A DNA stretch of 64,000 nucleotides from Compostibacter hankyongensis (lineage in GTDB: Bacteria; Bacteroidota; Bacteroidia; Chitinophagales; Chitinophagaceae): contig NZ_BAABFN010000005.1 in assembly GCF_039541075.1 (NCBI RefSeq), positions 248,001 through 312,000 of the forward strand, read 5' to 3'. A program made the translations under genes and the position numbers. The notes below the pieces were generated by a model. The model was not told the origin of the DNA and made no database searches. It worked only from the letters and a program-made list of their open reading frames with translations. Shown one piece after another: positions 18,012 through 26,712 of the stretch. Within the stretch, counting starts at the first letter, position 1. Every line of letters starts with the position of its first letter.

Positions 18012-18070
18012 AAACGACGTCAAAACCATAATTTCGGTTCATTTTTCACCTCCTCATTAACCTTAACCGT

Positions 18071-18778
18071 ATGTCACCTTATCTTGCTGAGATCATTGGC
18101 ACCGCCATGCTGCTTTTGCTGGGCGATGGCGTGGTAGCCAACGTCGTTTTGAACAAAACAAAAGGAAACAACAGCGGCTGGATCGTCATCACCTTCGGCT
18201 GGGGCATCGCCGTTTTTACCGGCGTCTTTATGGTCGGCCGTTTCAGCGGCGCCCATCTTAACCCGGCGGTTACGCTGGGCCTGGCCATGGCCGGTAAGTT
18301 TCCCTGGGAACAGGTACCGCTTTATATGCTATCGGAACTCACCGGGGCGGCCATAGGGGCGTTGCTGGTGTGGCTGGCCTATCGCCGCCATTTCGATGAA
18401 ACAACCGACGCCGAAGCCAAGCTGGCTACCTTCTGCACCGGGCCCGCCATCCGCAGCTATGGCAACAACGTCATTACCGAGGTCATCGGCACCTTTGTAC
18501 TGGTATTCGGCGTGCTGTACCTTGCCAAGGCAGACGTAGGGCTGGGCGCCCTCGACGCGCTTCCCGTGGGCCTGCTGGTGCTGGGTATCGGGCTGTCGCT
18601 GGGCGGCCCCACCGGCTACGCCATCAACCCTGCCCGCGACCTGGGGCCACGCATCATGCATGCCCTGCTTCCCATTCCGGGCAAACGGGACAGCGACTGG
18701 AGCTATGCCTGGGTACCCGTACTCGGGCCGCTCGCCGGCGCCGTCGTAGCCGCTTTGCTTTACCGCTGTATCGCCTGA
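18071..18778 (+). CDS. glpF: Glycerol uptake facilitator (MIP family)
   Basis: A 235-residue six-helix channel of the aquaporin/glyceroporin family. Both pore motifs are present: HLNPAV (NPA at 64-66) and INPARD (NPA at 186-188). The Asp after the second NPAR and the following LGPR are typical of glycerol-conducting rather than water-only channels. Membrane segments alternate through the whole length. It acts in the inner membrane, letting glycerol in for phosphorylation by GlpK, encoded just upstream in the same operon. Confidence 0.95.
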   Translation: MSPYLAEIIGTAMLLLLGDGVVANVVLNKTKGNNSGWIVITFGWGIAVFTGVFMVGRFSGAHLNPAVTLGLAMAGKFPWEQVPLYMLSELTGAAIGALLVWLAYRRHFDETTDAEAKLATFCTGPAIRSYGNNVITEVIGTFVLVFGVLYLAKADVGLGALDALPVGLLVLGIGLSLGGPTGYAINPARDLGPRIMHALLPIPGKRDSDWSYAWVPVLGPLAGAVVAALLYRCIA

Positions 18779-18972
18779 GCAGGAGGAAAAAGGCAACGGG
18801 AACAACGCAGGTTCCCGGGGTACGGGAAGCCCCGAAATGTATATTGTATATTTAGACGGATACGGCAGCCGGCCATGCGGAAGCGCAGGGCGCGCGGGAA
18901 GCCTGCAGGGCGTATTAAACCCTTTGGTACAGTGATTGTTGTTGTTAGTGATGAACATCGTCAACTATCATT

Positions 18973-20244
18973 ATGCTACAATCCAATATTCCCGATTCCC
19001 CTTATCCGCGCGTTGTCATTGTCGGCGCAGGCTTCGCCGGTATCAACCTTGTAAAAACGCTGCATAACAAGCCTTTCCAGGTGGTGCTGCTGGACCGGAA
19101 TAACTTCCATACCTTCCAGCCCCTGCTCTACCAGGTAGCCACGGCGGGGCTCGAGCCGAGCAGCATCGCCTTCCCCATACGGGGTATTTTCCGGCGCAAA
19201 AACAAGTTTATCTACCGCCTGGCGGAGGTAGAGGACGTCAGTCCGGATACCCATACCCTGAATACATCCATCGGCCCTATCCGTTACGACTACCTCGTAA
19301 TCGCCACCGGCAGCGTAAGCAACTTTTTTGGCAATAAGAATTTCGAAACCTACGGCTCCGGCATGAAAAGTCTGTACGAGGCCGTAGGCATACGGAATTA
19401 CGGACTGAAAAACATCGAGCAGGCGCTGCTGCTGAAAGACCGGGCGGCGCAGGAAAAAGCCCTTACCATCGTCATCGCGGGCGGCGGTCCTACCGGCGTG
19501 GAGCTTGCCGGCGCCCTGGCCGAGTTCCGGAAGACCATCTTTCCGCAGGACTATCCCGAGCTGTCCGCCGACCTCATGCACATTTATCTCATCGAAGGCG
19601 CCCCGCGTCTCCTGGCCAACATGAGCGAGCAGGCCTCTGCGCAAACCCACAAGTTCCTCGCGGAGATGGGCGTTAAGATATACCTGCAAACCCTGGTAAA
19701 GGATTACGACGGGGAGGTGGTATACCTCGGCAACGGGGAACAGATCCCCACCCAGTCTTTTATCTGGAGCGCCGGGGTAAAGGGGAATGCCCTGCCGGGT
19801 CTGCGGGAAGAACAGATCAAAGGCGGCCGCATCGAGGTGGATACGTTCAACCTGGTAAAAGGATGCTCCAATGTATACGCCATCGGCGACGTGGCGCTGA
19901 TGACCGACAACGATCACCCCAAAGGCTATCCCATGCTGGCCCAGGTGGCTATACAGCAGGGGAAAAACCTGGGCGCCAACCTGGTACGGCGGCAGAACAA
20001 AGAGCCGCTGCGCCCCTTCTCCTACCGCGATAAAGGCACCATGGCCACCATCGGCCGGAACAAGGCGGTGACCGACATCGGAAAGCTGCACCTGCACGGC
20101 TTCATCGCCTGGGTCATGTGGGGAGTAGTGCACCTCATGTTCCTGATGGGCTTCCGGAACAAGCTGGTGGTATTCATCAACTGGATGTACAGCTACTTCA
20201 CCTACGACAAGGGGACCCGCATTCTATTGAAGCGGCATATATAG
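18973..20244 (+). CDS. ndh: Type II NADH:quinone oxidoreductase (NDH-2)
   Basis: A 423-residue FAD/NADH flavoprotein that passes electrons from NADH to quinone without pumping protons. The FAD-binding Rossmann motif VVIVGAGFAGINLV is near residue 14, the NADH-binding motif IVIAGGGPTGVELAG near 166, and the second FAD signature NVYAIGDVA near 298. FQPLLYQVATAGL near 47 and the C-terminal membrane-anchoring stretch (FIAWVMWGVVHLMFLMGF, then YSYFTYDKGTR) mark NDH-2 rather than another pyridine nucleotide oxidoreductase. It begins 194 bp after glpF; that gap holds no ORF and no clear terminator, so it may be separate or loosely co-transcribed. Confidence 0.93.
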   Translation: MLQSNIPDSPYPRVVIVGAGFAGINLVKTLHNKPFQVVLLDRNNFHTFQPLLYQVATAGLEPSSIAFPIRGIFRRKNKFIYRLAEVEDVSPDTHTLNTSIGPIRYDYLVIATGSVSNFFGNKNFETYGSGMKSLYEAVGIRNYGLKNIEQALLLKDRAAQEKALTIVIAGGGPTGVELAGALAEFRKTIFPQDYPELSADLMHIYLIEGAPRLLANMSEQASAQTHKFLAEMGVKIYLQTLVKDYDGEVVYLGNGEQIPTQSFIWSAGVKGNALPGLREEQIKGGRIEVDTFNLVKGCSNVYAIGDVALMTDNDHPKGYPMLAQVAIQQGKNLGANLVRRQNKEPLRPFSYRDKGTMATIGRNKAVTDIGKLHLHGFIAWVMWGVVHLMFLMGFRNKLVVFINWMYSYFTYDKGTRILLKRHI

Positions 20245-20344
20245 GCAAGGGTTTCCGGTTTCGGATTGAAATTCTACGGCCAAAGATTCAAGGGATAAAT
20301 TCAGAAGATCAGATAATATCCTACTGTTTCAACTACCCACCCAC

Positions 20345-21457
20345 ATGAGAAAATTGACTACAACCCTTACAGCGATTTTTATGCTGTCTTTTGTCGCAGT
20401 GGCGCAATCTTCCGACCCGCGCAGCCATCTTGATGATCTAAAGACACGCTCGGTAGACAGCTTATTCAGGAATTACAATACCGATAATACATCCGGGATA
20501 AGCGTCATGGTTATAAAAGACGGGAGGATCATTTACAACCGTTCATTCGGTCTGGCGGATATTGAAAACAAGGTTCCGGCCACTTCTCAAACCAATTACC
20601 GGATAGCCTCCGTGACCAAGCAGTTCACCGCTATGGCCATTATGATGCTGAAAGAGGACAAAAAGCTCTCGTTGAACGACCACCTGAGAAAATTCTTCCC
20701 CTACCTGCCGGCCTATACGGATGAGATAACGATCCGGAATATGCTGAACCATACGGCGGGACTGCCGGGCTATGGGGATCTCGTTGCCAAAGGCACGACG
20801 CAACCGCTGACCGATACCGATGTGCTGGGGTTAATCAGGAAAACAGATACCCCGGCTTTTAAGCCCGGATCAAGGTTTTCATACAGCAATACCGCATACG
20901 TACTGTTGGGACTGGTGGTGGAAAAGGTTTCCGGCATGCCGTTCAAAGACTTCCTCAGACAACGGATCTTCACTCCGCTGAAGATGACGCAAACCACGGT
21001 GAACAGCATGACCGGCAGTATCCCTGACCGGGCTTACGGATATAATTTACGGGATGGCGGGTTAAAAAAGGAAGACCAGAGCTTATATAGTTATCTGCTG
21101 GGCGATGGCGGCATCTACTCCTCCGTAGATGATTTTTATAAGTGGGACCAGGCGCTTTATACCCCAAAATTGGTCAAACCTGCAACGTTAAAGGAGATTT
21201 TTACAGAAAGCTCGAAAGAAACTCCTACATCCGCTTATGGATACGGCTGGTATATTGATGAGAAGTTCGGGGAAAAAAGGGTCTCGCATAGCGGCGGCAC
21301 CACCGGCTTTTCTTCTTATTATGTGCGGTATCCCGATATACGGTTTTCCGTTATTGTATTTGCCAACCAGGACGAAGGGGTAACCCTGGGACCTGTTGTG
21401 GACGCCATCGAAGATATTTATCTGAAAGAGCGGCTCAGCGGTTCTGCAACGAATTGA
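20345..21457 (+). CDS. Secreted serine hydrolase of the class C beta-lactamase family
   Basis: A 370-residue penicillin-binding-protein-like hydrolase. A signal peptide covers about 1-21 (ending VAVAQ). The catalytic set is complete: SVTK with Ser89 and Lys92, YSN at 180-182, and a C-terminal HSGGTTG in place of KTG. Such proteins include D-aminopeptidases, esterases and true AmpC enzymes; the substrate cannot be told here. It lacks a C-terminal Ig or TPR extension seen in some relatives. Its last 23 bp overlap the end of the convergent T9SS plug gene. It probably acts in the periplasm. Confidence 0.9.
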   Translation: MRKLTTTLTAIFMLSFVAVAQSSDPRSHLDDLKTRSVDSLFRNYNTDNTSGISVMVIKDGRIIYNRSFGLADIENKVPATSQTNYRIASVTKQFTAMAIMMLKEDKKLSLNDHLRKFFPYLPAYTDEITIRNMLNHTAGLPGYGDLVAKGTTQPLTDTDVLGLIRKTDTPAFKPGSRFSYSNTAYVLLGLVVEKVSGMPFKDFLRQRIFTPLKMTQTTVNSMTGSIPDRAYGYNLRDGGLKKEDQSLYSYLLGDGGIYSSVDDFYKWDQALYTPKLVKPATLKEIFTESSKETPTSAYGYGWYIDEKFGEKRVSHSGGTTGFSSYYVRYPDIRFSVIVFANQDEGVTLGPVVDAIEDIYLKERLSGSATN

Positions 21458-22709
21458 GGGTCTGCGCTCCGATCAGCTCATCCGCGCGGCCGCCGAGGGG
21501 GCGGAAATAGACCAGGATCGTATAGTCGTTCTCGGTTTCCCACCAATTGCCTTCCGTATTGGTGGTATTGAGCTTGCCGGAAGCCTGATCTACGGTACCG
21601 TATACATAATTATAATACCCCTGCTTCAGCAGCAGCGTACCTTCATAGGCATGACGGGCGGCATTATACGTCAGCTTATTGCTTTCATTGCATTCGTAGT
21701 TCGTCAGCTCCCCGAAGATATAGAGATCGCTCCCCGCATAGGGGGTTTCTGCGGGAAAGGTAAAATGCACCGTAGCATAGTCCCCTTCATAATCAGGATT
21801 ATAGCCGGTTTCGAGCATCGAAGGATAATAATGTCCGTTGATATCCTTCAGGTAAAGATACCGGATAGTCACCCGCTGCGGGTCCGGCAACGCATATACG
21901 TCGGTGGATCTTTTCCCGTAATCGATATGGTCCACCCGCTCGGTCTGCAGGCGGAAGCTTTGCAGGTCTATCCAGCGCCATTCTTTCGTACCCGGGAATA
22001 CACAGTCGTTTTCCGCATTGTATTCCAGCACATCGCCTTTCAAAAAGGTGGGCCGGATACCGGTGATGGCATTGTCCCAGCGGTAATTCTGCAAGATGCA
22101 GACCTTTACCTGCGAAAGCGCGTTGGACACCTGAACGCCCTTCAGGCTTACCGAAAAGTTTACTTTCTGATGCGAACGGAACAGCTTGGGGTTGATCGGT
22201 TGCTCGATCCGGCCCTGTATGACGGCCTTGTTGTTCACCACAAGCAGCCGGCGGGTAAAGGCCAGCTGCGAAGTGTCGTTATCCAGGTAAACCTTCAGCA
22301 GATAATTGCCGGGGCGGGTAATCGTAAAATCACCGTTGGGCAGCTCCGCTCTGTAATGGGTATAGCGCTGTAAGGCCACAGAAGAGTAATGGTAATCGAC
22401 AATGCGGTTTTCGGTAAATCCCCTCAGGTAGTCGAAGGGTGTGAGATTGGCCGGCGTCCAGTCCGCATTGCACAGCACCAGGGTATAGTAATAATTTTTT
22501 ACATCCGCATCCAGATCGTCAAAGGATAGTTCTACCTTGCTGCCCTGGTCCAGGGCGATCAGCGGATAGGCAAGCGGCGTACCCTGCGGTGTGAGCTTGA
22601 CCGTCCGGATGTTTTCCCGGTAAACATGATCCGGCGTGATGGCGGTGACCTGCGCGCATAACATCAGGGGAAACAAGCCACAACCGAACAAAGCAAATAA
22701 ACGAAGCAT
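21435..22709 (-). CDS. Type IX secretion system plug protein (DUF5103 family)
   Basis: A 424-residue periplasmic or outer-membrane-associated protein with a signal peptide (MLRLFALFGCGLFPLMLCAQ). The segments VYRENIRTVKLTPQG, YYYTLVLCNADWTPANLT, YLRGFTENRIVDYHYS and the late GELTNYECNESNKLTYN match the DUF5103 family, now known as the protein that plugs the periplasmic side of the SprA/Sov translocon when PorV is absent. Two beta-sandwich domains are expected: about 25-165 and about 280-410. It is not near other T9SS genes in this window. It converges with the serine hydrolase, overlapping by 23 bp, and is divergent from the ABC permease gene. Confidence 0.85.
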   Translation of the reverse strand: MLRLFALFGCGLFPLMLCAQVTAITPDHVYRENIRTVKLTPQGTPLAYPLIALDQGSKVELSFDDLDADVKNYYYTLVLCNADWTPANLTPFDYLRGFTENRIVDYHYSSVALQRYTHYRAELPNGDFTITRPGNYLLKVYLDNDTSQLAFTRRLLVVNNKAVIQGRIEQPINPKLFRSHQKVNFSVSLKGVQVSNALSQVKVCILQNYRWDNAITGIRPTFLKGDVLEYNAENDCVFPGTKEWRWIDLQSFRLQTERVDHIDYGKRSTDVYALPDPQRVTIRYLYLKDINGHYYPSMLETGYNPDYEGDYATVHFTFPAETPYAGSDLYIFGELTNYECNESNKLTYNAARHAYEGTLLLKQGYYNYVYGTVDQASGKLNTTNTEGNWWETENDYTILVYFRPLGGRADELIGAQTLNSLQNR

Positions 22710-22756
22710 AGGCGACGAAGATACGACCGGATGAAGTTACTAACAATTTCCCGGTT

Positions 22757-22812
22757 TAACGGTATACATAACCGTATCATAACCGTACAGTAACTGTATC
22801 ATAAGCGAACAG
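22757..22812. promoter_or_regulatory. Array of 11-bp phased direct repeats (LytTR-like sites)
   Basis: Five back-to-back units start with TAA: TAACGGTATACA (22757-22768), TAACCGTATCA (22769-22779), TAACCGTACAG (22780-22790), TAACTGTATCA (22791-22801) and TAAGCGAACAG (22802-22812). Units 2-3 and 4-5 form a 22-bp direct repeat, 19 of 22 identical. The reverse complement of the core, TACGGTTA or TACAGTTA, resembles the AC-n-GTT core bound by LytTR response regulators. The array lies in the 200-bp region between the divergent T9SS plug and ABC permease genes. Confidence 0.6.
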
Positions 22813-22819
22813 TTTTTAC

Positions 22820-22857
22820 AAAAGGATATTATTTAATTATCTGAAAAATATCCTTTT
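22820..22857. repeat. Perfect 11-bp inverted repeat before the ABC permease gene
   Basis: AAAAGGATATT (22820-22830) and AATATCCTTTT (22847-22857) are exact inverted copies with a 16-bp spacer. The AT-rich arms could be a regulator site or an RNA hairpin in the permease leader. No T-run follows on either strand, so it is not a standard terminator. Confidence 0.7.
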
Positions 22858-22909
22858 AATAAACAGGCATCGTTTGTGAAGCATAAGCAAGAGGAAAACA
22901 TAAATATCC

Positions 22910-25270
22910 GTGCTCAGCAATTACTTCAAGACCGCCTGGCGACACCTGCTCAAGGGAAAAGCTTACACACTGATCAATATCACAGGTCTGGCAACGGGTA
23001 TGGCCATTGCCCTGCTGATCGGGCTATGGATCGCAGACGAGATCAGTTTTGACCACTACTTTGCCCGTCATGAACGGATCGTACAGGGCATGGTCGTACA
23101 GGCCGTTAGTGAAGGAGCCAATGTAAATGATTTTGTCGCTATGCCCATGGGGCAGGCGTTCCGCGACCGGTACGGCGATCTCTTTAAAAGGGTTGCACTA
23201 TCCTCCGGACGGGACAACTGCGTGATCGCCGCCGGCGAAAAAAAGCTGCCGGCCACCGCCCTCTGGGCCCAGCAGGAGCTTCCCGAAATGTTTACCTTCA
23301 AAATGGAGAAGGGTACGATCTCCTCCATGGCAGATCCTTCCACCGCACTGATCTCGGCATCGCTGGCAGAAGCTCTCTTCGGGCAGGCCGATCCCATCAA
23401 CAAAACATTCCGGCTCAACAACAAGAACGACCTGAAGATCGGCGGCGTCTACGAAGACCTGCCCTCCAACACCACTTTTGCTGACGTCCGGATGATCCTG
23501 CCCTGGGACAACGGGGAGAATCGCTATCTTAACGGCAATACCGACTGGAATGACCATAACGGACTGCTGTATGCGGAGCTGGCGGATAATGTCAGCGCCG
23601 CCCAGGCCAACGCCCGTATCAGAAAACTTCCGACGCCCCATATCAAGGGCTGGCGGGAGGAGGCCATGGTCTATCCGCTGGACAAGACCCATCTTTACGA
23701 TCAATTCAGCAACGGCAGGCCGGCCGGCGGCCGTATCCTTTTCGTATGGCTTTTCGGGATCATCGGCAGCTTTGTGCTGCTGCTGGCCTGCATCAACTTC
23801 ATGAACCTCGCTACGGCACGCAGCGAGAAAAGGGCCAAAGAAGTGGGCATCCGGAAAACCATCGGGTCCGCACGGTCCGGGCTGATCGGGCAGTTTCTCG
23901 GAGAATCCGTGCTGCTGTCCGGGCTGGCTTCCGGGCTGGCCCTCCTCCTTACGGTGACCTCCCTTCCTTTTTTCAATACCCTCGCTGCCAAGCAGATAAC
24001 CATTCCCTGGGACAAGGCCTTGTTCTGGGTCACGGCTACAGGCTTTATCCTGTTGACAGGACTGCTTTCGGGCAGCTATCCCGCCTTCTATCTCTCCGGG
24101 TTTAAGCCGGTCAGCGTCCTCAAAGGGCCGATACGTGCGGGCCGTTCCGCTTCGCGCTTCAGACAGGTGCTGGTGGTCCTCCAGTTCAGCATCTCCCTGG
24201 TCCTTATCATCGGCACCCTCATCGTATACCGGCAAATCGGCTACACCAAAGACCGGCCGGTGGGTTATAACCGCGAAGGATTGCTGAGCGTGAACATCAA
24301 CACACCCCAACTCTACGATCATTATGACGCCCTGCGCCGGGATCTTTTACAAAGCGGTATGGTACAGGATGTGGCGGCGTCTTCCATGAAGCTGACCAGC
24401 TTCATGAGCAATAACGAACTGTACTGGAGGAGAAAGCGTCCCGACCAGGAATCTGTTTTTTTCCGTAATGTCAACGTCACAAGGGATTTCGGGACCACAG
24501 TAGGCTGGAAAGTAATTCACGGCCGTGATTTCAGCCGCGAATACGCTACGGACTCTTCCGCCATGATCCTCAACGAGGCGGCTGCCAGGGTAATCGGGAT
24601 CAAAGACCCTATAGGGGAAACCATGCGGTTCGGAAGAAGGAATTACACCGTGATCGGCGTTGTTAACGATATGGTCACCAACTCCCCGTACGACAGCATC
24701 GAACCGGCCATCTTCCTGGGCGACGGCTATGTGTCGGAGATACTCCTGCGCATCAGGCCGGGTAGCCCTGTACATACCGCCCTGGATGCCATTGCTGCTG
24801 TCTTTAAGAAATACGATCCGGGCAGCCCTTTCCTCTACCGGTTCACGGACGACGAATACGCCCGCAAGTTCGAAGCGGAACAACGTATCGGCGATCTCGC
24901 TTCCTTATTCACGGGACTGGCCATCTTCATATCCTGCCTGGGACTGTTCGGGCTGGCTTCCTTCGTGGCCGAACAGCGCACCAAGGAGATCGGTGTACGC
25001 AAGGTCCTGGGCGCGGGTATACACAGTATCTGGATGCTGCTGTCCAAAGAATTCATCCGCCTGGTCTCCCTGTCCCTGGTCATTGCCATACCCTTATCCT
25101 ACTGGATCATGGACCGATGGTTGCAGCAGTACACTTACAGATCCGGTATGCCCTGGTGGATCTTTATCTCGGCCGGCGCGGGCATACTCCTCATTACCCT
25201 GCTTACCGTGAGCTACCAATCGCTGAAGGCAGCGCTGCAGAACCCGGTCAAAAGCCTGAGAACGGAATAA
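22910..25270 (+). CDS. MacB/FtsX-type ABC transporter permease
   Basis: A 786-residue inner-membrane protein of the kind that carries two FtsX domains on one chain. It starts with GTG and MLSNYFKTAWRHLLKGKAYTLINITGLATGMA, here read as a short cytoplasmic stretch and the first membrane helix. A large periplasmic MacB-type core spans about 50-280. The first FtsX block (about 285-400) has ARSEKRAKEVGIRKTIGSAR. A second periplasmic core follows, and a second FtsX block (about 660-780) with EQRTKEIGVRKVLGAG. No ATPase is adjacent. Such Bacteroidota permeases are usually part of export or antibiotic-stress systems under two-component control, which fits the repeat array upstream. The substrate is unknown. 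Confidence 0.92.
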   Translation: MLSNYFKTAWRHLLKGKAYTLINITGLATGMAIALLIGLWIADEISFDHYFARHERIVQGMVVQAVSEGANVNDFVAMPMGQAFRDRYGDLFKRVALSSGRDNCVIAAGEKKLPATALWAQQELPEMFTFKMEKGTISSMADPSTALISASLAEALFGQADPINKTFRLNNKNDLKIGGVYEDLPSNTTFADVRMILPWDNGENRYLNGNTDWNDHNGLLYAELADNVSAAQANARIRKLPTPHIKGWREEAMVYPLDKTHLYDQFSNGRPAGGRILFVWLFGIIGSFVLLLACINFMNLATARSEKRAKEVGIRKTIGSARSGLIGQFLGESVLLSGLASGLALLLTVTSLPFFNTLAAKQITIPWDKALFWVTATGFILLTGLLSGSYPAFYLSGFKPVSVLKGPIRAGRSASRFRQVLVVLQFSISLVLIIGTLIVYRQIGYTKDRPVGYNREGLLSVNINTPQLYDHYDALRRDLLQSGMVQDVAASSMKLTSFMSNNELYWRRKRPDQESVFFRNVNVTRDFGTTVGWKVIHGRDFSREYATDSSAMILNEAAARVIGIKDPIGETMRFGRRNYTVIGVVNDMVTNSPYDSIEPAIFLGDGYVSEILLRIRPGSPVHTALDAIAAVFKKYDPGSPFLYRFTDDEYARKFEAEQRIGDLASLFTGLAIFISCLGLFGLASFVAEQRTKEIGVRKVLGAGIHSIWMLLSKEFIRLVSLSLVIAIPLSYWIMDRWLQQYTYRSGMPWWIFISAGAGILLITLLTVSYQSLKAALQNPVKSLRTE

Positions 25271-25274
25271 ATAA

Positions 25275-25396
25275 TTTGATGATGTGCTGATTTGATGATG
25301 TGCTGATTACTTCATCATCAAAGACGAAGCCTTCACTGAGACAAATAAAAAACCAGTGAGCACGAAGTAAATCATCAAATTTCCAAATCATCAAAT
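25275..25396. repeat. Tandem and inverted TGATGAT repeats between the ABC permease genes
   Basis: TTTGATGATGTGCTGA is present twice in tandem (25275-25290 and 25291-25306). AAATCATCAAAT, the opposite orientation, appears at 25369-25380 and again at 25385-25396. The two blocks could pair over a roughly 60-bp loop. No ORF lies here, and a promoter for the next gene follows at once. Confidence 0.6.
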
Positions 25397-25411
25397 CAAA
25401 CTATCCCCTCC

Positions 25412-25443
25412 TTTGCCCATCTGGACAAAATCATGTAGGTTTG
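25412..25443 (+). promoter_or_regulatory. Promoter of the second FtsX-type permease gene
   Basis: TTTG at 25412-25415, 20-bp spacer and TAGGTTTG at 25436-25443, a perfect Bacteroidota pair. Transcription should begin near 25449, downstream of the first possible TTG (25413), so it also fixes the gene start at the TTG at 25467. Confidence 0.8.
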
Positions 25444-25466
25444 GACCTGATCCGAAAAAAAGCCCC

Positions 25467-26702
25467 TTGTCGTTACCTGCCTTTATCGCCAGACGGATTG
25501 CCTTCAACCGGGAACGTACCTTCTCGCGGTTTATCATCCGCATTGCCGTAGCCGCTACCGCCCTCAGCGTGGCGGTGATGATTCTGGCTACCGCGCTGGT
25601 CAATGGCTTCCGGGAAGTGGTGAGCCAGAAGATATTCAGCTTCTGGGGGCATATCCATATCACCGAGTTCCAGCCCAATGCCGGACCGCTGACCGAGGAG
25701 CTGCCCTTCCTGGCCAACGACACGCTCGAAAACGCCATCCATGCCCTTCCCGGCGTACAGAGCCTGGACATCTACGCCACCAAACCGGCTATCCTCCAGG
25801 CGGCCGATGCCAGCGAAGGAGTGATCTTTAAAGGAGTAGACCGCCGCTATCACTGGAAGTACCTGCAGCAATACCTCATCCGGGGCAGGCTTCCGCAATT
25901 CCCGGACAGCGGATACTCGCAGGAGATCGTAATTTCCGAATATCTCGCCCGTAAGCTCCGGCTCCGGGTCAACGGCCGTCCGCTCGTATTTTTTATTCAG
26001 AAAGCAGGGGAAATGCCCCGGGCAAGACGCCTGACGGTGACCGGCATCTATAAAACCAGCATTGAGGAATATGACAAAACCTATATCATCGGCGACATCG
26101 ACCTCATACGCCGGCTCAACGACTGGCAGCCTAATCAGGTAGGCGGCTACGAGATCATGCTGAACGACTATCACCGCATGGATACCGTCAGCAACCTGAT
26201 CTACGACCACATATTGCCGGACAAGCTAACGTCGCTCACCATACGACAGCTTTATCCCAACATATTTGACTGGCTGGGATTGCAGGATATGAACGAGGTC
26301 ATCATTATCGTGATCATGACCATTGTCGCCATCATCAATATGATTACCGCCATCCTGATCCTGATCCTTGAGCGGACCAATATGGTGGGCGTGCTCAAAG
26401 CCCTGGGCATGCGTACGGCTTCGCTGCAGAAGATATTTCTTTTCCAGTCCGCCTACATCCTGTCGGTGGGATTGCTGATCGGAAATATCGCAGGACTGGG
26501 GCTGGCCATCCTGGAAAAGCAAACCGGCTTCTTCAAGCTGCCGGAAGAAACGTATTACATGCCCGTAGCGCCCATCCTCATCAAGCCCTGGCAGGTGATC
26601 CTGATCGATGCCGGCACGCTGCTGATCTGCGTGCTGGTGCTGGTGATCCCTTCCCTGCTTATCCGCAAGGTGCAGCCGGTAAAAGCGATCACCTTCAAGT
26701 AG
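25467..26702 (+). CDS. LolC/LolE-type ABC transporter permease
   Basis: A 411-residue inner-membrane permease of the lipoprotein-releasing (FtsX-like) family. The start is a TTG at 25467, giving LSLPAFIARRIAFNR, which is where relatives begin; an in-frame TTG at 25413 lies inside the promoter. The first membrane helix (about 25-50, IIRIAVAATALSVAVM) is followed by the MacB-type periplasmic core. Three helices follow in the C-terminal half (VIIIVIMTIVAIINMITAI, split across two cores, then LILERTNMVGVLKALGM and a final helix). Members move lipoproteins out of the inner membrane toward the outer membrane, using a LolD ATPase encoded elsewhere. It stands alone here. Confidence 0.88.
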   Translation: MSLPAFIARRIAFNRERTFSRFIIRIAVAATALSVAVMILATALVNGFREVVSQKIFSFWGHIHITEFQPNAGPLTEELPFLANDTLENAIHALPGVQSLDIYATKPAILQAADASEGVIFKGVDRRYHWKYLQQYLIRGRLPQFPDSGYSQEIVISEYLARKLRLRVNGRPLVFFIQKAGEMPRARRLTVTGIYKTSIEEYDKTYIIGDIDLIRRLNDWQPNQVGGYEIMLNDYHRMDTVSNLIYDHILPDKLTSLTIRQLYPNIFDWLGLQDMNEVIIIVIMTIVAIINMITAILILILERTNMVGVLKALGMRTASLQKIFLFQSAYILSVGLLIGNIAGLGLAILEKQTGFFKLPEETYYMPVAPILIKPWQVILIDAGTLLICVLVLVIPSLLIRKVQPVKAITFK

Positions 26703-26712
26703 CCCGCCGCCC

